From the NCBI GenBank assembly GCA_002494725.1, contig DACG01000014.1, positions 17,624-81,623 on the forward strand: DNA of 64,000 nt. Reading direction: 5' to 3'. A program made the position numbers and the translations under genes. Below are positions 35,440 to 43,865 of the stretch, in pieces (position 1 is the first letter of the stretch; each line of letters begins with the position of its first letter). Source of the stretch: Geoglobus sp. UBA235. GTDB lineage: Archaea > Halobacteriota > Archaeoglobi > Archaeoglobales > Archaeoglobaceae. The notes beneath the pieces were generated by a model that saw only the letters and a list, made by a program, of their open reading frames with translations, was not told where the DNA came from and did not search any database.

Positions 35440-36198
35440 TCAGCCTTGCCCGAACCAAGGCAGGACTATGCCCTCAAGCTTCCCACCGGAAATCACCATC
35501 AGAATCAAGACAAAAACTGGCTGATGAATTAGGTAAATTTTCAGAGTGTTTCTTCCGGCAGCCTCAACAGAGCTGAACAGAATTCCTTCGGGAAATCTGA
35601 GATCAAATCTCCTCATTCCATTTGGGTAGGCCAGACCTCCAAAACCTACACCGAGAAGGAAAACACCAAACCAGGGGAAGATTGGAAAGTAGTCAAATGT
35701 GAAGAAGACATCGGGAGTTATCCCCAAGGGGAGGAGAAGGAGGGATTCCGAATGGTGGTTCCTTACCACAGATGTTCCTGCAAGAAAGATGAGGGACAGG
35801 AGGACATTCATGGGGCCAAATCTTAAAAATGGGATTCCGAGAAGACTTGACACGCCAAGAAAGTGAAGAATGCCAAAGTATACTGTACCTGATGGCAGAA
35901 ATGTCTCTGTTACAGCAGTTATTAAAACTCCAAGCCCGAAAAGCTTTGCAAATCTTTTCAGATATTTTTCAAAACCTCTTGCTCTGAAATGGGAGATCCA
36001 CAGAGACAGTCCCGAAATGAAAATGAACATTCCCGCAGTTATTCTTGCAAACCAGTACCAGAAGGTCTCAAAATCAGAGTAGGAGAAGAAGTACTGCAAA
36101 TCCGTGACAAAGTTTGAGATCAGCATCATTACAAGAGCGGTTCCCCTGAAAAAGTCAATTTCAGGATATCTTTCTGGACGGTGGCTTCCGTCTATCAT
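35440..36198 (-). CDS. DUF1624 / HGSNAT-like membrane acyltransferase
   Basis: A 252-residue integral membrane protein with seven or so helices. It starts RYPEIDFFRGTALVMMLISN, has the FISGLSLWIS and VYFGILHFLGVSSLLGIPFL blocks and ends with NTLKIYLIHQPVFVLI; these match the DUF1624 group related to heparan-alpha-glucosaminide N-acetyltransferase. It may acylate an extracellular glycan or lipid. Substrate unknown. It stands alone between intergenic regions. Confidence 0.82.
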   Translation of the reverse strand: MIDGSHRPERYPEIDFFRGTALVMMLISNFVTDLQYFFSYSDFETFWYWFARITAGMFIFISGLSLWISHFRARGFEKYLKRFAKLFGLGVLITAVTETFLPSGTVYFGILHFLGVSSLLGIPFLRFGPMNVLLSLIFLAGTSVVRNHHSESLLLLPLGITPDVFFTFDYFPIFPWFGVFLLGVGFGGLAYPNGMRRFDLRFPEGILFSSVEAAGRNTLKIYLIHQPVFVLILMVISGGKLEGIVLPWFGQG

Positions 36199-36436
36199 TC
36201 CGTTTAAGTGAATGGTGGGGAGATATAAAAAACCAGTGAAAAAAAGGCTCTGTCAAGTTCAGCGTATTGCATTTGTAGTGCTGCAAAAACACTGGTACCT
36301 GGATTGATTCTGGAAACAGAAAAATGCATCACCTGATGCTTTAAAAAGTGTGTGAAACTGGACCCGGCTGAGCAACTCTGGACATGGCCAGGGATAATGC
36401 ATCCACCTGCTGTTCAAGTGAGACATTGCTCAGGTT

Positions 36437-37003
36437 CTAATTTGATACATGGTTTATCTCTTTTTTCAGCTCCGAATTTAACTTCCTTAGGTAGAATAGA
36501 AAAGGTAGAGTGAGCCAGATGGGCAGTGTAAGTGAAAAAGGGATAAACCAGGGTGGTAGTTTGCCATGGATTTTACCCAAAAATATTCCGATCTCCATGG
36601 TCAGCAAAGAGAATGTAAGAGCAACACCTAAGCATAACATAGCCTCGAAGTATTTGTTAACCCACAGCCCCCTTCTCTCCTTTTGTATTTTTGAAATATA
36701 AGTAAAGAATGCCGGAAGATTTATTAAATAGGGATATTTATTTATCAGAGTAAATCTGTATTTCGTTAGCAAAATGAAAATTACCGGGCCAATGCTAAAT
36801 GCTGCTGGTAGAATCAGAAATGTGGATTTATCTCCGTATCTTGTCGGGTCTCCGCTAAATCCAAAGTGAACCGGAACTTCCTGGGGAAAGGTGAGATACG
36901 CATAAATTGCAAACATCCACATGCTCAAGAGACCTAACATTATCAGTGTCGCCAGTATTTTACCTTTCATACTCAGCGGCACCGGTTGAATCTGTTCCTG
37001 CAT
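36437..37003 (-). CDS. DUF1648-domain membrane protein
   Basis: A 188-residue membrane protein with four to five helices. The segment between helices 1 and 2 reads FPQEVPVHFGFSGDPTRYGDKSTFLI, the DUF1648 signature (P-x-HF...G-x-D...K). Such domains occur in SdpI-like immunity proteins and in YhdP-like membrane proteins of unknown function. It is flanked by gene-poor DNA on both sides and is not in an operon. Confidence 0.72.
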   Translation of the reverse strand: MQEQIQPVPLSMKGKILATLIMLGLLSMWMFAIYAYLTFPQEVPVHFGFSGDPTRYGDKSTFLILPAAFSIGPVIFILLTKYRFTLINKYPYLINLPAFFTYISKIQKERRGLWVNKYFEAMLCLGVALTFSLLTMEIGIFLGKIHGKLPPWFIPFSLTLPIWLTLPFLFYLRKLNSELKKEINHVSN

Positions 37004-37452
37004 TCTTTTACCACCTCAATTTCTAAATTGCGCTTACGTATCCCCTCACAATTGGTTTGGACACCTGTTTGCACTTATACTCGTTCTGGATACCTCTTAT
37101 CTGGCATATTTGACATATTTTAATTTTTACCTAAACTCTCAATGCTCACATGGATGCAAATTTCTACTAATTTTTAAATGTTTTGGCCAAGCAGCTGCTG
37201 AACGTATCCCATACCATCACGAAGCCGTAAGAATTTGAAAATTAAAAACAATGGACCACCAAAACTTCCAAATTAACCTATATGAGACCAAATATCAAAC
37301 ACGCCTAAGAAGCAAACCTGTTGAGAAGCTTCAGAAAATAGACCTCAATTTTTTCACTTCAGCCCTGACACCCTAACTGCAGAATCTCATGTTTCAGCAG
37401 GCCTGGAAAAGGAAATCCTTAAATAGTCACTGTTGTAAGAGCGTCCAAATGT
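37004..37452. other. Intergenic stretch with one small open frame
   Basis: About 450 bases without a clear gene. A 41-codon plus-strand frame at 37251-37376 (starting MDHQNFQINLYETKYQTRLR) is open but has no ribosome site or known relative and may be chance or debris. TTAAATAG near 37421-37428 is a good TATA box for the FAD protein gene that follows at 37453. Confidence 0.35.
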
Positions 37453-38859
37453 ATGAACAGATATGACGTCATCATAATTGGAGCTGGTCCTGGGGGACTG
37501 TTTGCAGCTTACAAACTTGCAGGAAGGCTCAAAGTGGCTGTTTTTGAAATGGGAAGGAGTATAGACAGAAGGAGGTGTCCAAGTGATCTTGCAGAGAGTT
37601 TCTGTTTGAAATGCAGTCCATGCAATGTCACATCTGGTGTTGGTGGTGCCGGTGGACTTTCAGATGGGAAGCTCAATTACGTCCATCCCAGCTTCCCTGA
37701 AAGTTTTACCGTTGGTGGGGATTTTCTTGGACTTGTTGATGAGAACGTGCTTGCTGAGAAGATGGATGAGGTTGACAGAATTTTTCTTGAGCACGGAGCT
37801 CCTGATGAAATGTATGGCCAGAATGACGAAGAGCTCATTTCACTAATGAGAAAGGCAAATTCAGCTGGAATTGAGTTTGTCCCGCTGAGGCAGAGACATG
37901 TGGGAAGTGATGAGCTTCCAAAGGTGATAAAGAGCATTCAGGATTACCTCATCGAAAATGGAGTTGAAATCTTCACGAACACAACCATAGCAGACATAAA
38001 ACCCGATGAAAGGAAAGTTGTCACAACAAAGGGTGATGCCTATTACTACGATTACCTCATCATAGGCGTTGGAAGGGGAGGGGCTGAGTGGCTTGAAAGG
38101 TGGACCCTCAATTACAATTTTGAGGTCAGCAACGAGGCAAAGGCAATAGATGTTGGTGTGAGGGTTGAGGTTCCTGCAACCATAATGGATGAGATAACCT
38201 CCATAATCTACGATCCAAAGCTGAGAATTACAACAAAAAAGCATGATGATTACATGCGAACATTCTGCACCTGTCCGAAGGGATGGGTGATCAGAGAGGA
38301 TTACGGGGAGTTCAGTTTGGTAAATGGGCACAGCAAGGCAAAGGAGAAAACAAACAACAGCAACTTTGCATTGCTTGGACATTACGTTTTCACGGAACCA
38401 TTTGACATGCCAAACGACTGGGGAAGAGATCTGGCAAAGATCACAACAAAACTTGGCGGTGGGAATCCTCTTGTCCAGAGACTTAAGGATTTGAGGCTCG
38501 GGAGGAGGAGCACTGAGATGAGAATCAGAAACAACCGACTGCTGAAGCCCACCCTAAAAACCGCTGTGCCGGGAGACATTAGCTTAGCCTACCCGGGCAG
38601 AGTTGTTGATGACATTATCGATGCTTTGGAACAGCTCGACAAGGTCATTCCCGGTGTTGCCGATGATTCAACCCTGCTTTATGCTCCCGAGATAAAATTT
38701 TACAACCTGAAGCTGAAGGTGAGTCCTGAAATGGAGACGAACATTCCGGGAGTTTATGCAATAGGTGATGGTGCCGGGGTAAGCAGGGGGATAGTTGGTG
38801 CAGCGGTAACAGGGCTCATTTCAGCTGAAAGCATACTCAGGAGGTCAGGAAATGATTGA
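37453..38859 (+). CDS. FAD-dependent dehydrogenase, COG2509 type
   Basis: A 468-residue flavoprotein. The FAD motif is DVIIIGAGPGGLFAAYKLAG at the start; SGVGGAGGLSDGKLNYV and GVGRGGAEWLERW follow, and the end has PGVYAIGDGAGVSRGIVGAA. A Cys cluster CPSDLAESFCLKCSPC is near residue 40-56. The family is widely conserved and uncharacterised. It overlaps purP by 8 bases, so it is in the same operon, though a purine link is not established. Confidence 0.87.
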   Translation: MNRYDVIIIGAGPGGLFAAYKLAGRLKVAVFEMGRSIDRRRCPSDLAESFCLKCSPCNVTSGVGGAGGLSDGKLNYVHPSFPESFTVGGDFLGLVDENVLAEKMDEVDRIFLEHGAPDEMYGQNDEELISLMRKANSAGIEFVPLRQRHVGSDELPKVIKSIQDYLIENGVEIFTNTTIADIKPDERKVVTTKGDAYYYDYLIIGVGRGGAEWLERWTLNYNFEVSNEAKAIDVGVRVEVPATIMDEITSIIYDPKLRITTKKHDDYMRTFCTCPKGWVIREDYGEFSLVNGHSKAKEKTNNSNFALLGHYVFTEPFDMPNDWGRDLAKITTKLGGGNPLVQRLKDLRLGRRSTEMRIRNNRLLKPTLKTAVPGDISLAYPGRVVDDIIDALEQLDKVIPGVADDSTLLYAPEIKFYNLKLKVSPEMETNIPGVYAIGDGAGVSRGIVGAAVTGLISAESILRRSGND

Positions 38860-39979
38860 TGAGGCAAGGAAAACTGCCAAGAGTTATGACGACATTACAG
38901 TTGGAATCTTCGGCTCACATTCCGCCAAGGAAACCGGAATGGCTGCAAAGACCTTCGGACTCAAAACGGCTGTGGTTGTGCAAAAAGGGAGGGAAAAGCT
39001 ATACACAAAATACAACCGCCATTTATTTGATGAGGTCATTTTGCTGGACAGCTTTAAAGATCTTGTGAATGAGGAGGTTCAGGAAACCCTCATCGAGATG
39101 AACACGGTTTTCATTCCCAACAGAAGTTTTGCGGTGTATGTTGGCTATGATGCAATAGAGAAAGAGTTCAGGGTGCCGATTTATGGAAACAGATTTCTTC
39201 TAAGAGCTGAAGAAAGAAATTACGAGAGAGGACAGTATTACCTGCTGAAAAAGGCTGGTTTGAGATACCCCAGGGAGTTCAAAAGCCCTGAGGAGATAGA
39301 CAGGCTCGTGGTTGTTAAGGTTCAGCAGGCGAAGAACCCGCTTGAAAGAGCATTTTTCTACGCAAATTCTCCTGAAGATTATCACAGGCAGGCTGAAAGA
39401 CTGCTGAAAGATGGCATTATTGACGAGAAGGGGCTCGAAGAGGCGAGAATTGAGGAATACGTTCTTGGAGCCAGATTCAATGCCAATTTCCACAGCTATG
39501 CATTAAAGGATGTTTTCGGCAACTTCGATTTTGTTGGATTTTCAGACAGGAGACAGGTCAACCTGCAGGGCTTTCTCAATCTTCCGGCAAAGGACCAGCT
39601 GAAGATAGATGTTCCGGTTAAAAACGAGGAGATAGGCCATTTTGGAGTGACGATGAGAGAGAGCAAGCAGGAAATGATTTACGAGGCAGGTGAGAGGTTT
39701 ATAGAGGCGTGCATGAGGGAGTACCCCCCAGGCATAATTGGCATGTTTGGATTGCAGGGGGCGATGGCATACTCTCCAGAAGATGATTCAAGACTTGAGT
39801 TTGTGATCTTTGATGTTTCCATGCGTGTTCCCGGAGACCCCGCAATAGGCCCAACCTCACCAGAGATGAGGAACCTGAGTTTGAAACATGGAATCAAAAT
39901 TGAAGACCCTCTTGATCTGACGATGATGGAGCTCAAAAAGGCATTTGAGATGGAAAGGTTGAGTGATGTGGTAACCTGA
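38852..39979 (+). CDS. purP: FAICAR synthetase (formate-dependent) PurP
   Basis: A 375-residue ATP-grasp enzyme that formylates AICAR with formate and ATP, the archaeal replacement for the transformylase half of PurH. Family blocks are VGIFGSHSAKETGMAAKTFG, VYGNR-like PIYGNRFLLRAEE, EYVLGARFNANFHSYALKD and VIFDVSMRVPGDPAIGPTSP. Length is standard. It overlaps the upstream FAD gene and completes, with purD at 54.9 kb and prs at 21 kb, parts of purine synthesis seen here. Confidence 0.94.
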   Translation: MIDEARKTAKSYDDITVGIFGSHSAKETGMAAKTFGLKTAVVVQKGREKLYTKYNRHLFDEVILLDSFKDLVNEEVQETLIEMNTVFIPNRSFAVYVGYDAIEKEFRVPIYGNRFLLRAEERNYERGQYYLLKKAGLRYPREFKSPEEIDRLVVVKVQQAKNPLERAFFYANSPEDYHRQAERLLKDGIIDEKGLEEARIEEYVLGARFNANFHSYALKDVFGNFDFVGFSDRRQVNLQGFLNLPAKDQLKIDVPVKNEEIGHFGVTMRESKQEMIYEAGERFIEACMREYPPGIIGMFGLQGAMAYSPEDDSRLEFVIFDVSMRVPGDPAIGPTSPEMRNLSLKHGIKIEDPLDLTMMELKKAFEMERLSDVVT

Positions 39980-40675
39980 TCACCTCCTCCTTATCTGAAG
40001 GGCAAGCAGAATGAATGAGAGTACAATCAGAGTGAGAGCAATGTAAAACATAGCATCAGAGACCCCTCCCACTGCCTTGGTCACATGAATAGCAGGTGTT
40101 TCAGCAGGTGTTGGTGTTAGAGCTGCTTTTGGAGCTGGAGTTTGGATGTATTCAGAAATCGGAGTGGGAGTTGCAGTTGGAGCAGGCACAGGAGTTCCTG
40201 AAATCGGGGTCGAGACTGGAGATGGGATTGGGGTTGGCGCAGGTGTGGGGGTTGTGATGGCCTTTTCAATCTCTTTTGCTGGCACAGGCGTTTCCCTCAC
40301 GGCAGATGGCACCACCTGAACTCTGGATCTCAGAGATTCCATGTAATAGAGTGTCAGCATAACCAATCCCGAAATGAACATTGCCATCGATACCACAAAT
40401 CTGACAATAACCTTTCTTTCTGGCTCGGGTCTGACGATCTTGGCCCCTTCTTCTGTTATCTCATAGTATATCCACTTTCTGCCCTCGTCAACCCTTCTTA
40501 TCAGTCCAGCTTTCTCAAGCTTCTCCAGATGCTCCTTGACAGAGGATTTCGATATTCCGATCTCCTTTGAAAGCTCACTGAGTGTCTTTCTTCTATCTGC
40601 AATACTTCTGAGAATTTCCATTCTGGTTTCTGACGAGAGTAGGAGAAGTGCTTCCCGATCAAGGCTGATCTTCAC
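39980..40675 (-). CDS. Winged-helix regulator with two membrane helices and a Pro/Thr-rich loop
   Basis: A 231-residue protein. Residues 1-80 are an ArsR-like winged helix (SSETRMEILRSIADRRKTLS, SVKEHLEKLEKAGLIRR). A helix VRFVVSMAMFISGLVMLTLYY follows, then about 80 residues of repeated Pro-Thr-Ala units (PTPAPTPIPSPVSTPIS) predicted outside the cell, then a last helix MFYIALTLIVLSFILLAL. It is thus a DNA-binding protein tethered to the membrane. It marks the left edge of the secreted/membrane gene cluster. The 183 bases upstream are very AT-rich. Confidence 0.78.
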   Translation of the reverse strand: MKISLDREALLLLSSETRMEILRSIADRRKTLSELSKEIGISKSSVKEHLEKLEKAGLIRRVDEGRKWIYYEITEEGAKIVRPEPERKVIVRFVVSMAMFISGLVMLTLYYMESLRSRVQVVPSAVRETPVPAKEIEKAITTPTPAPTPIPSPVSTPISGTPVPAPTATPTPISEYIQTPAPKAALTPTPAETPAIHVTKAVGGVSDAMFYIALTLIVLSFILLALQIRRR

Positions 40676-40858
40676 CGTAATCCCTTCTCTGGGGGAAATA
40701 TAAAGGATTTGGAAATGTTAGTTTTTATAAAAATCGAAAAATACATTAGTTTAATACATTAATAGTTATAAATATTATAAAAATTATATTAAAAACACTG
40801 ATTAACAAATATCCCAATAAGAGAAGAACCAAAAACAAAGTATATCCAATATTGTAGA

Positions 40859-41356
40859 TTACAAAATCTTGAGCTTTTTCACGAAATTTGCTTTTTCTTC
40901 AATAATTCTTTGGTTGGAATAACTATAGTCAAGTAGTTTTTTAATATAGTGTTTTCTCAACTCTTTATATCTGATACTTACTCTAAAATCACTAGGTAGT
41001 TCTGAATAATCTCCTTGGATACCGTGTGCTTCTTTAATAATTTTCCCAGGATCGGGAATTAAATATGCAAGCGTTCTTACTCTTAGTGCTTTAATTGAAA
41101 AGTACATCCTAGAAATCAACAAAATCAAACTTATACTTATCGTAATTAAGAGAATAGAAAAATACTTGTTAAAAAACTTAAAAACAATTGATAATGCAGC
41201 CAAATCTGCAGTTATCATTAAAAGTATAGTTCGGCAAATCATATCTGCTTTGTCATCTATGACATTCTTTCTTCTCCAATTGTGGTCGAAAAACCATTTT
41301 GATAAATCATAAATCAAACTTTCAGGATCTTCTTTTATACGTCGCTTGCATTTCAT
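40859..41356 (-). CDS. Hypothetical 2TM protein, possibly SLATT-like
   Basis: A 165-residue basic protein with two adjacent helices (ILLMITADLAALSIVFKFF and FSILLITISISLILLIS) preceded by DDKADMICR and followed by a charged helical tail. The arrangement recalls SLATT or Pycsar-type 2TM effectors of defence systems, but the similarity is only in layout. Base composition is clearly more AT-rich than neighbours, and it stands alone, which suggests horizontal origin. No partner nucleotide cyclase is adjacent. Confidence 0.5.
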   Translation of the reverse strand: MKCKRRIKEDPESLIYDLSKWFFDHNWRRKNVIDDKADMICRTILLMITADLAALSIVFKFFNKYFSILLITISISLILLISRMYFSIKALRVRTLAYLIPDPGKIIKEAHGIQGDYSELPSDFRVSIRYKELRKHYIKKLLDYSYSNQRIIEEKANFVKKLKIL

Positions 41357-41467
41357 ATATCTTATTTTTTGATTATTGGTACTATCTTAACCTTGCTGTT
41401 CGATTTTCGATTGATCCAATTTTATATCTTTGAGAAAAATAATCATCCCTCAAAAAGATTTTTAAGA

Positions 41468-41707
41468 TCATGTCGAATCTAAAGCCTCTCTTTTCCCCTC
41501 CTGATACTTCTCGTACAGCAGGATTCCGAAGCCATAGAAGAAAATCACCATGCCTGCGATATTTACGGACGGTGAGAACCACAGGATGAGCCCAACGACG
41601 ATTAAGTCCTTTACTCTGTTTCTCCTGTTCTCCTCAAGACTTTTTGCTGGATTTAACACTGACAGCAGCAGGACAATTATTATGATTGCGAACAGGACTA
41701 TTATCAT
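41468..41707 (-). CDS. Small two-helix membrane protein
   Basis: A 79-residue hypothetical protein starting MIIVLFAIIIIVLLLSVLNP, with a basic loop ENRRNRVKDL and a second and third hydrophobic stretch (IVVGLILWF, IAGMVIFFYGFGILLYEKY). A longer in-frame start at 41779 would overlap the upstream gene and add unlikely residues. It follows the 41733 gene by 25 bases and is probably cotranscribed. Function unknown. Confidence 0.5.
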   Translation of the reverse strand: MIIVLFAIIIIVLLLSVLNPAKSLEENRRNRVKDLIVVGLILWFSPSVNIAGMVIFFYGFGILLYEKYQEGKREALDST

Positions 41708-41732
41708 CTCGTTAGCTCCGAAGAAGAACACC

Positions 41733-42125
41733 CTAATCGCCCCCCATCGGAACGGGCTTAACGGGCTGGTAGCAGACAACGGCCTTCTTTATCTCGCCCG
41801 CACTCACAACAAACACCCTCGTCTCGTTGAGGATGTCGCTGTTAAGGTAGCAGACCTCCTCGCTGCCCTTTCCTATCCTGTCGAACCTGCAGATCTCTCT
41901 ATCCTTTCCGCCAACGACGACATCGTTCAAGTCCTCCCGTGCGGATATTATTATCGCGTTCTCAACACACCTCGCCCAGAAAGGCTCCTGAACACCTTCA
42001 CCCCTTTCAATGCTCTTTTTAATCTCCAAGTAGAACCCTATAGCAGCTATACCAATCAGCAGAACTCCCAGCGCGAGGATGATTGAGCTGAGCCTTGACA
42101 GCTCGCCCTTTTTATCCGGATTCAT
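41733..42125 (-). CDS. Single-helix anchored hypothetical protein
   Basis: A 130-residue protein with one N-terminal helix (LSSIILALGVLLIGIAAIGF) after a short basic cytoplasmic tail, then an external domain containing three Cys (ARCVEN, REICRF, EVCYL) and a last VVCYQP. The even Cys number suggests disulfides outside the membrane. No family recognised. It is the first gene of a leftward pair with the small membrane protein. Confidence 0.55.
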   Translation of the reverse strand: MNPDKKGELSRLSSIILALGVLLIGIAAIGFYLEIKKSIERGEGVQEPFWARCVENAIIISAREDLNDVVVGGKDREICRFDRIGKGSEEVCYLNSDILNETRVFVVSAGEIKKAVVCYQPVKPVPMGGD

Positions 42126-42215
42126 AGAATCAAAAATCTTTAATTAAATATTTAAAATTTTCGCCATAAACTTAATTTTGTTCTTGTCTCGGAAGGATCC
42201 CTGGAACAGCACCTT

Positions 42216-42728
42216 CTAAGTAACGGCAACATTCACAGCATATTTTTCTCCTCTGTAGACCACACATTTTCCGTATATTCCTTTCAGCACTTTGACGTCA
42301 TCCGCATCTATCTTCACAACAACTCTGCCGGTTTTTTCTGCTTTATTTAAGGCCATTTCAAGAAATGGCAATCTTGAAAGATCCTCTTCTGTCAGAACAA
42401 CGCAGTTTGTAGCTTTTTCAGCCTTTTCAACAAACAAATAGGCAGAATACTCAGACATCAGTGCTAAACCAAGAAGTACGGTGAAAGACAGCACTGCAAT
42501 AAAAAACACTGCAGCACTTGAAGCCAAGAAGCCTATTGAATTAAGCTTTTTTCCAGCAATTTGATAGTAAATAAAAGTTAAAATGAAACTTGCAGTGATT
42601 GAGGAGAAAATTAACAGGTTTAAGCTTCTCGAATTTTCAAGCTCCTCCATCACAGCCAGGTTGATTGTACCAGCTACAATACCCAGTACAAGCACGACAA
42701 TAACCTGCTTTAGTTTTGCAGTTCCCAT
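42216..42728 (-). CDS. Membrane protein with C-terminal YGKCV-x-YRG domain
   Basis: A 170-residue protein from the ATG at 42728 (a TATA-like run near 42750 suggests a leaderless start; an in-frame TTG at 42770 is less likely). Four hydrophobic helices occupy the first 105 residues. The last 65 residues form a soluble domain: NCVVLTEEDLSRLPFLEMAL, RVVVKIDADDVKVL, then YGKCVVYRGEKYAVNVAVT at the very end. The same ending occurs in the gene at 48353-48697 (YGKCVIYRGYGFEILLAVT), so the two are paralogues. Function unknown. Confidence 0.6.
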   Translation of the reverse strand: MGTAKLKQVIVVLVLGIVAGTINLAVMEELENSRSLNLLIFSSITASFILTFIYYQIAGKKLNSIGFLASSAAVFFIAVLSFTVLLGLALMSEYSAYLFVEKAEKATNCVVLTEEDLSRLPFLEMALNKAEKTGRVVVKIDADDVKVLKGIYGKCVVYRGEKYAVNVAVT

Positions 42729-42790
42729 AATTGAAAATTTTGTTTCGTAGATATTAAAGTTTTCCGCCAATAAACAGAAAGATTTTTGAA

Positions 42791-43555
42791 ATGAGCTTGA
42801 AAGGAATTCATGTGAGGCTCATCGCAGTCTTTCTGCTGCTCACCCTCCTGACATCCGGCTGCTCTGAGCCGGTGGAGGAGAGCTTCAAGCACAAAATCAG
42901 GTACACCATCTCAGTTGAATTCGGAAAGCCGGTGAAGGACAGAAGGGAGGCTCCGCAGGTGGACTTTGTAGAGAACGTCACCCTGATCGTGCCACTTCCA
43001 GTCAGAAACGGAACGCCCATAAACCTGTCCCTGCTCGCCACTCCTGAAGGGTGGAATGCAAGCCTCGTGGAGACGGAGCATGGTTTAATGCTTCTTCTGC
43101 GTGCTGAGAAGCTGAAAACATGGAGGATGGAGAAGGTTCCGGTTCCAGTGGAGCCGGGCAGCGAAGAGAAGCCTGAGATTCCTGAAGAGAAAAGGCCTGC
43201 GATCTACGAATTTGAGGTGGTGCTGGATCTCGACAGAGAGGTGAACACCCTGAACCCGCTGAAGGGGGAGTACGTTCTTCAGCCAAAGCTGGAGCTGGTC
43301 GAAGTGGAATGCGGAGAGGACATGAGGTTTTATCAATTCGCGAGGTGCTACAGCTACATTGCCCCGGTCTACTTCAGCTCCGAACCATTCGTCGATGCCG
43401 GAGTGGTTGTGTGGCTCGAAGGTAACAACTGGTGGTTCACTTACGGGTGGACGGGGAATGAATTCGACGACTACCTCTTTGCCGACTTTAAAGAGCCCGG
43501 ATGGAAGCTCGTAAAGGGAAATCTGAAAACTGGAGAGGGTGTGTATAGGAAGTAG
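42791..43555 (+). CDS. Hypothetical lipoprotein, family A of the cluster
   Basis: A 254-residue lipoprotein (signal VRLIAVFLLLTLLTSGCSEP). A GTG at 42812 with AAAGGA just upstream is an alternative start. The exported part begins IRYTISVEFGKPV, contains FVENVTLIVPLPVRNGTPIN and GLMLLLRAEKL, and ends with a Trp/Tyr-rich stretch (NNWWFTYGWTG). It shares its layout and several blocks with the protein at 43866-44510 (KNVTLILPIPHIGGKPV, GKMLKVELEEM, KEGWQVVEGE), so they are divergent copies of one family. It is divergent from the 42216 gene. No known domain recognised. Confidence 0.6.
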   Translation: MSLKGIHVRLIAVFLLLTLLTSGCSEPVEESFKHKIRYTISVEFGKPVKDRREAPQVDFVENVTLIVPLPVRNGTPINLSLLATPEGWNASLVETEHGLMLLLRAEKLKTWRMEKVPVPVEPGSEEKPEIPEEKRPAIYEFEVVLDLDREVNTLNPLKGEYVLQPKLELVEVECGEDMRFYQFARCYSYIAPVYFSSEPFVDAGVVVWLEGNNWWFTYGWTGNEFDDYLFADFKEPGWKLVKGNLKTGEGVYRK

Positions 43556-43604
43556 TGTTTTGAATCGCCTGTTCTTGGTCACCCCATTCTGACACATCTC
43601 CAGC

Positions 43605-43784
43605 TCAGGCAATTTCACCGAGTGACCAATCCGGAAGGCTGGAAATCGCGCAGAAGTTTTTGGTTTTCATGATTTTGTGTACCCTGAAGAGTAAAAGATT
43701 TTTTGAAGCTTCCTTCAGCATCTTCTCCACCTCTCCCAAACCAGCCTCGTCTCCACCCTTTTTCCAGTAGAGGCTGTACACCAC
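43605..43784 (-). pseudogene. Small coding-like frame, possibly 5'-disrupted
   Basis: From a GTG at 43784 a 59-codon frame (VVYSLYWKKGGDEAGLGEVE then KMLKEASKNLLLFRVHKIMK) ends at TGA 43607-43605. Its codon pattern looks real. Upstream the frame is blocked by a TGA two codons after an ATG; removing one A from the AAA near 43800 would give a clean MNEHFAVVYSL start. It may be a decayed gene or a short real one. No family recognised. The rest of 43556-43865 shows nothing. Confidence 0.35.
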
Positions 43785-43865
43785 TGCAAAATGCTCGTTT
43801 CATTGCATCGCCTCGTTCTTACAGCCTTAATTCTCATCAACTACATATGTTTCTAAAGCCCATAA

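Noticed and set aside
36199..36436. 47-codon Cys-containing minus-strand frame, considered as a transposase zinc-ribbon relic
   Set aside because: No supporting second half or terminal repeats; too short to judge.
37251..37376. 41-codon plus-strand frame in the gap before the COG2509 gene
   Set aside because: No ribosome site, no recognisable family; mentioned only in the gap entry.
40680..40858. Very AT-rich stretch considered as a replication origin
   Set aside because: No origin-box repeats or Cdc6 gene nearby; it more likely reflects the AT-rich orphan gene.
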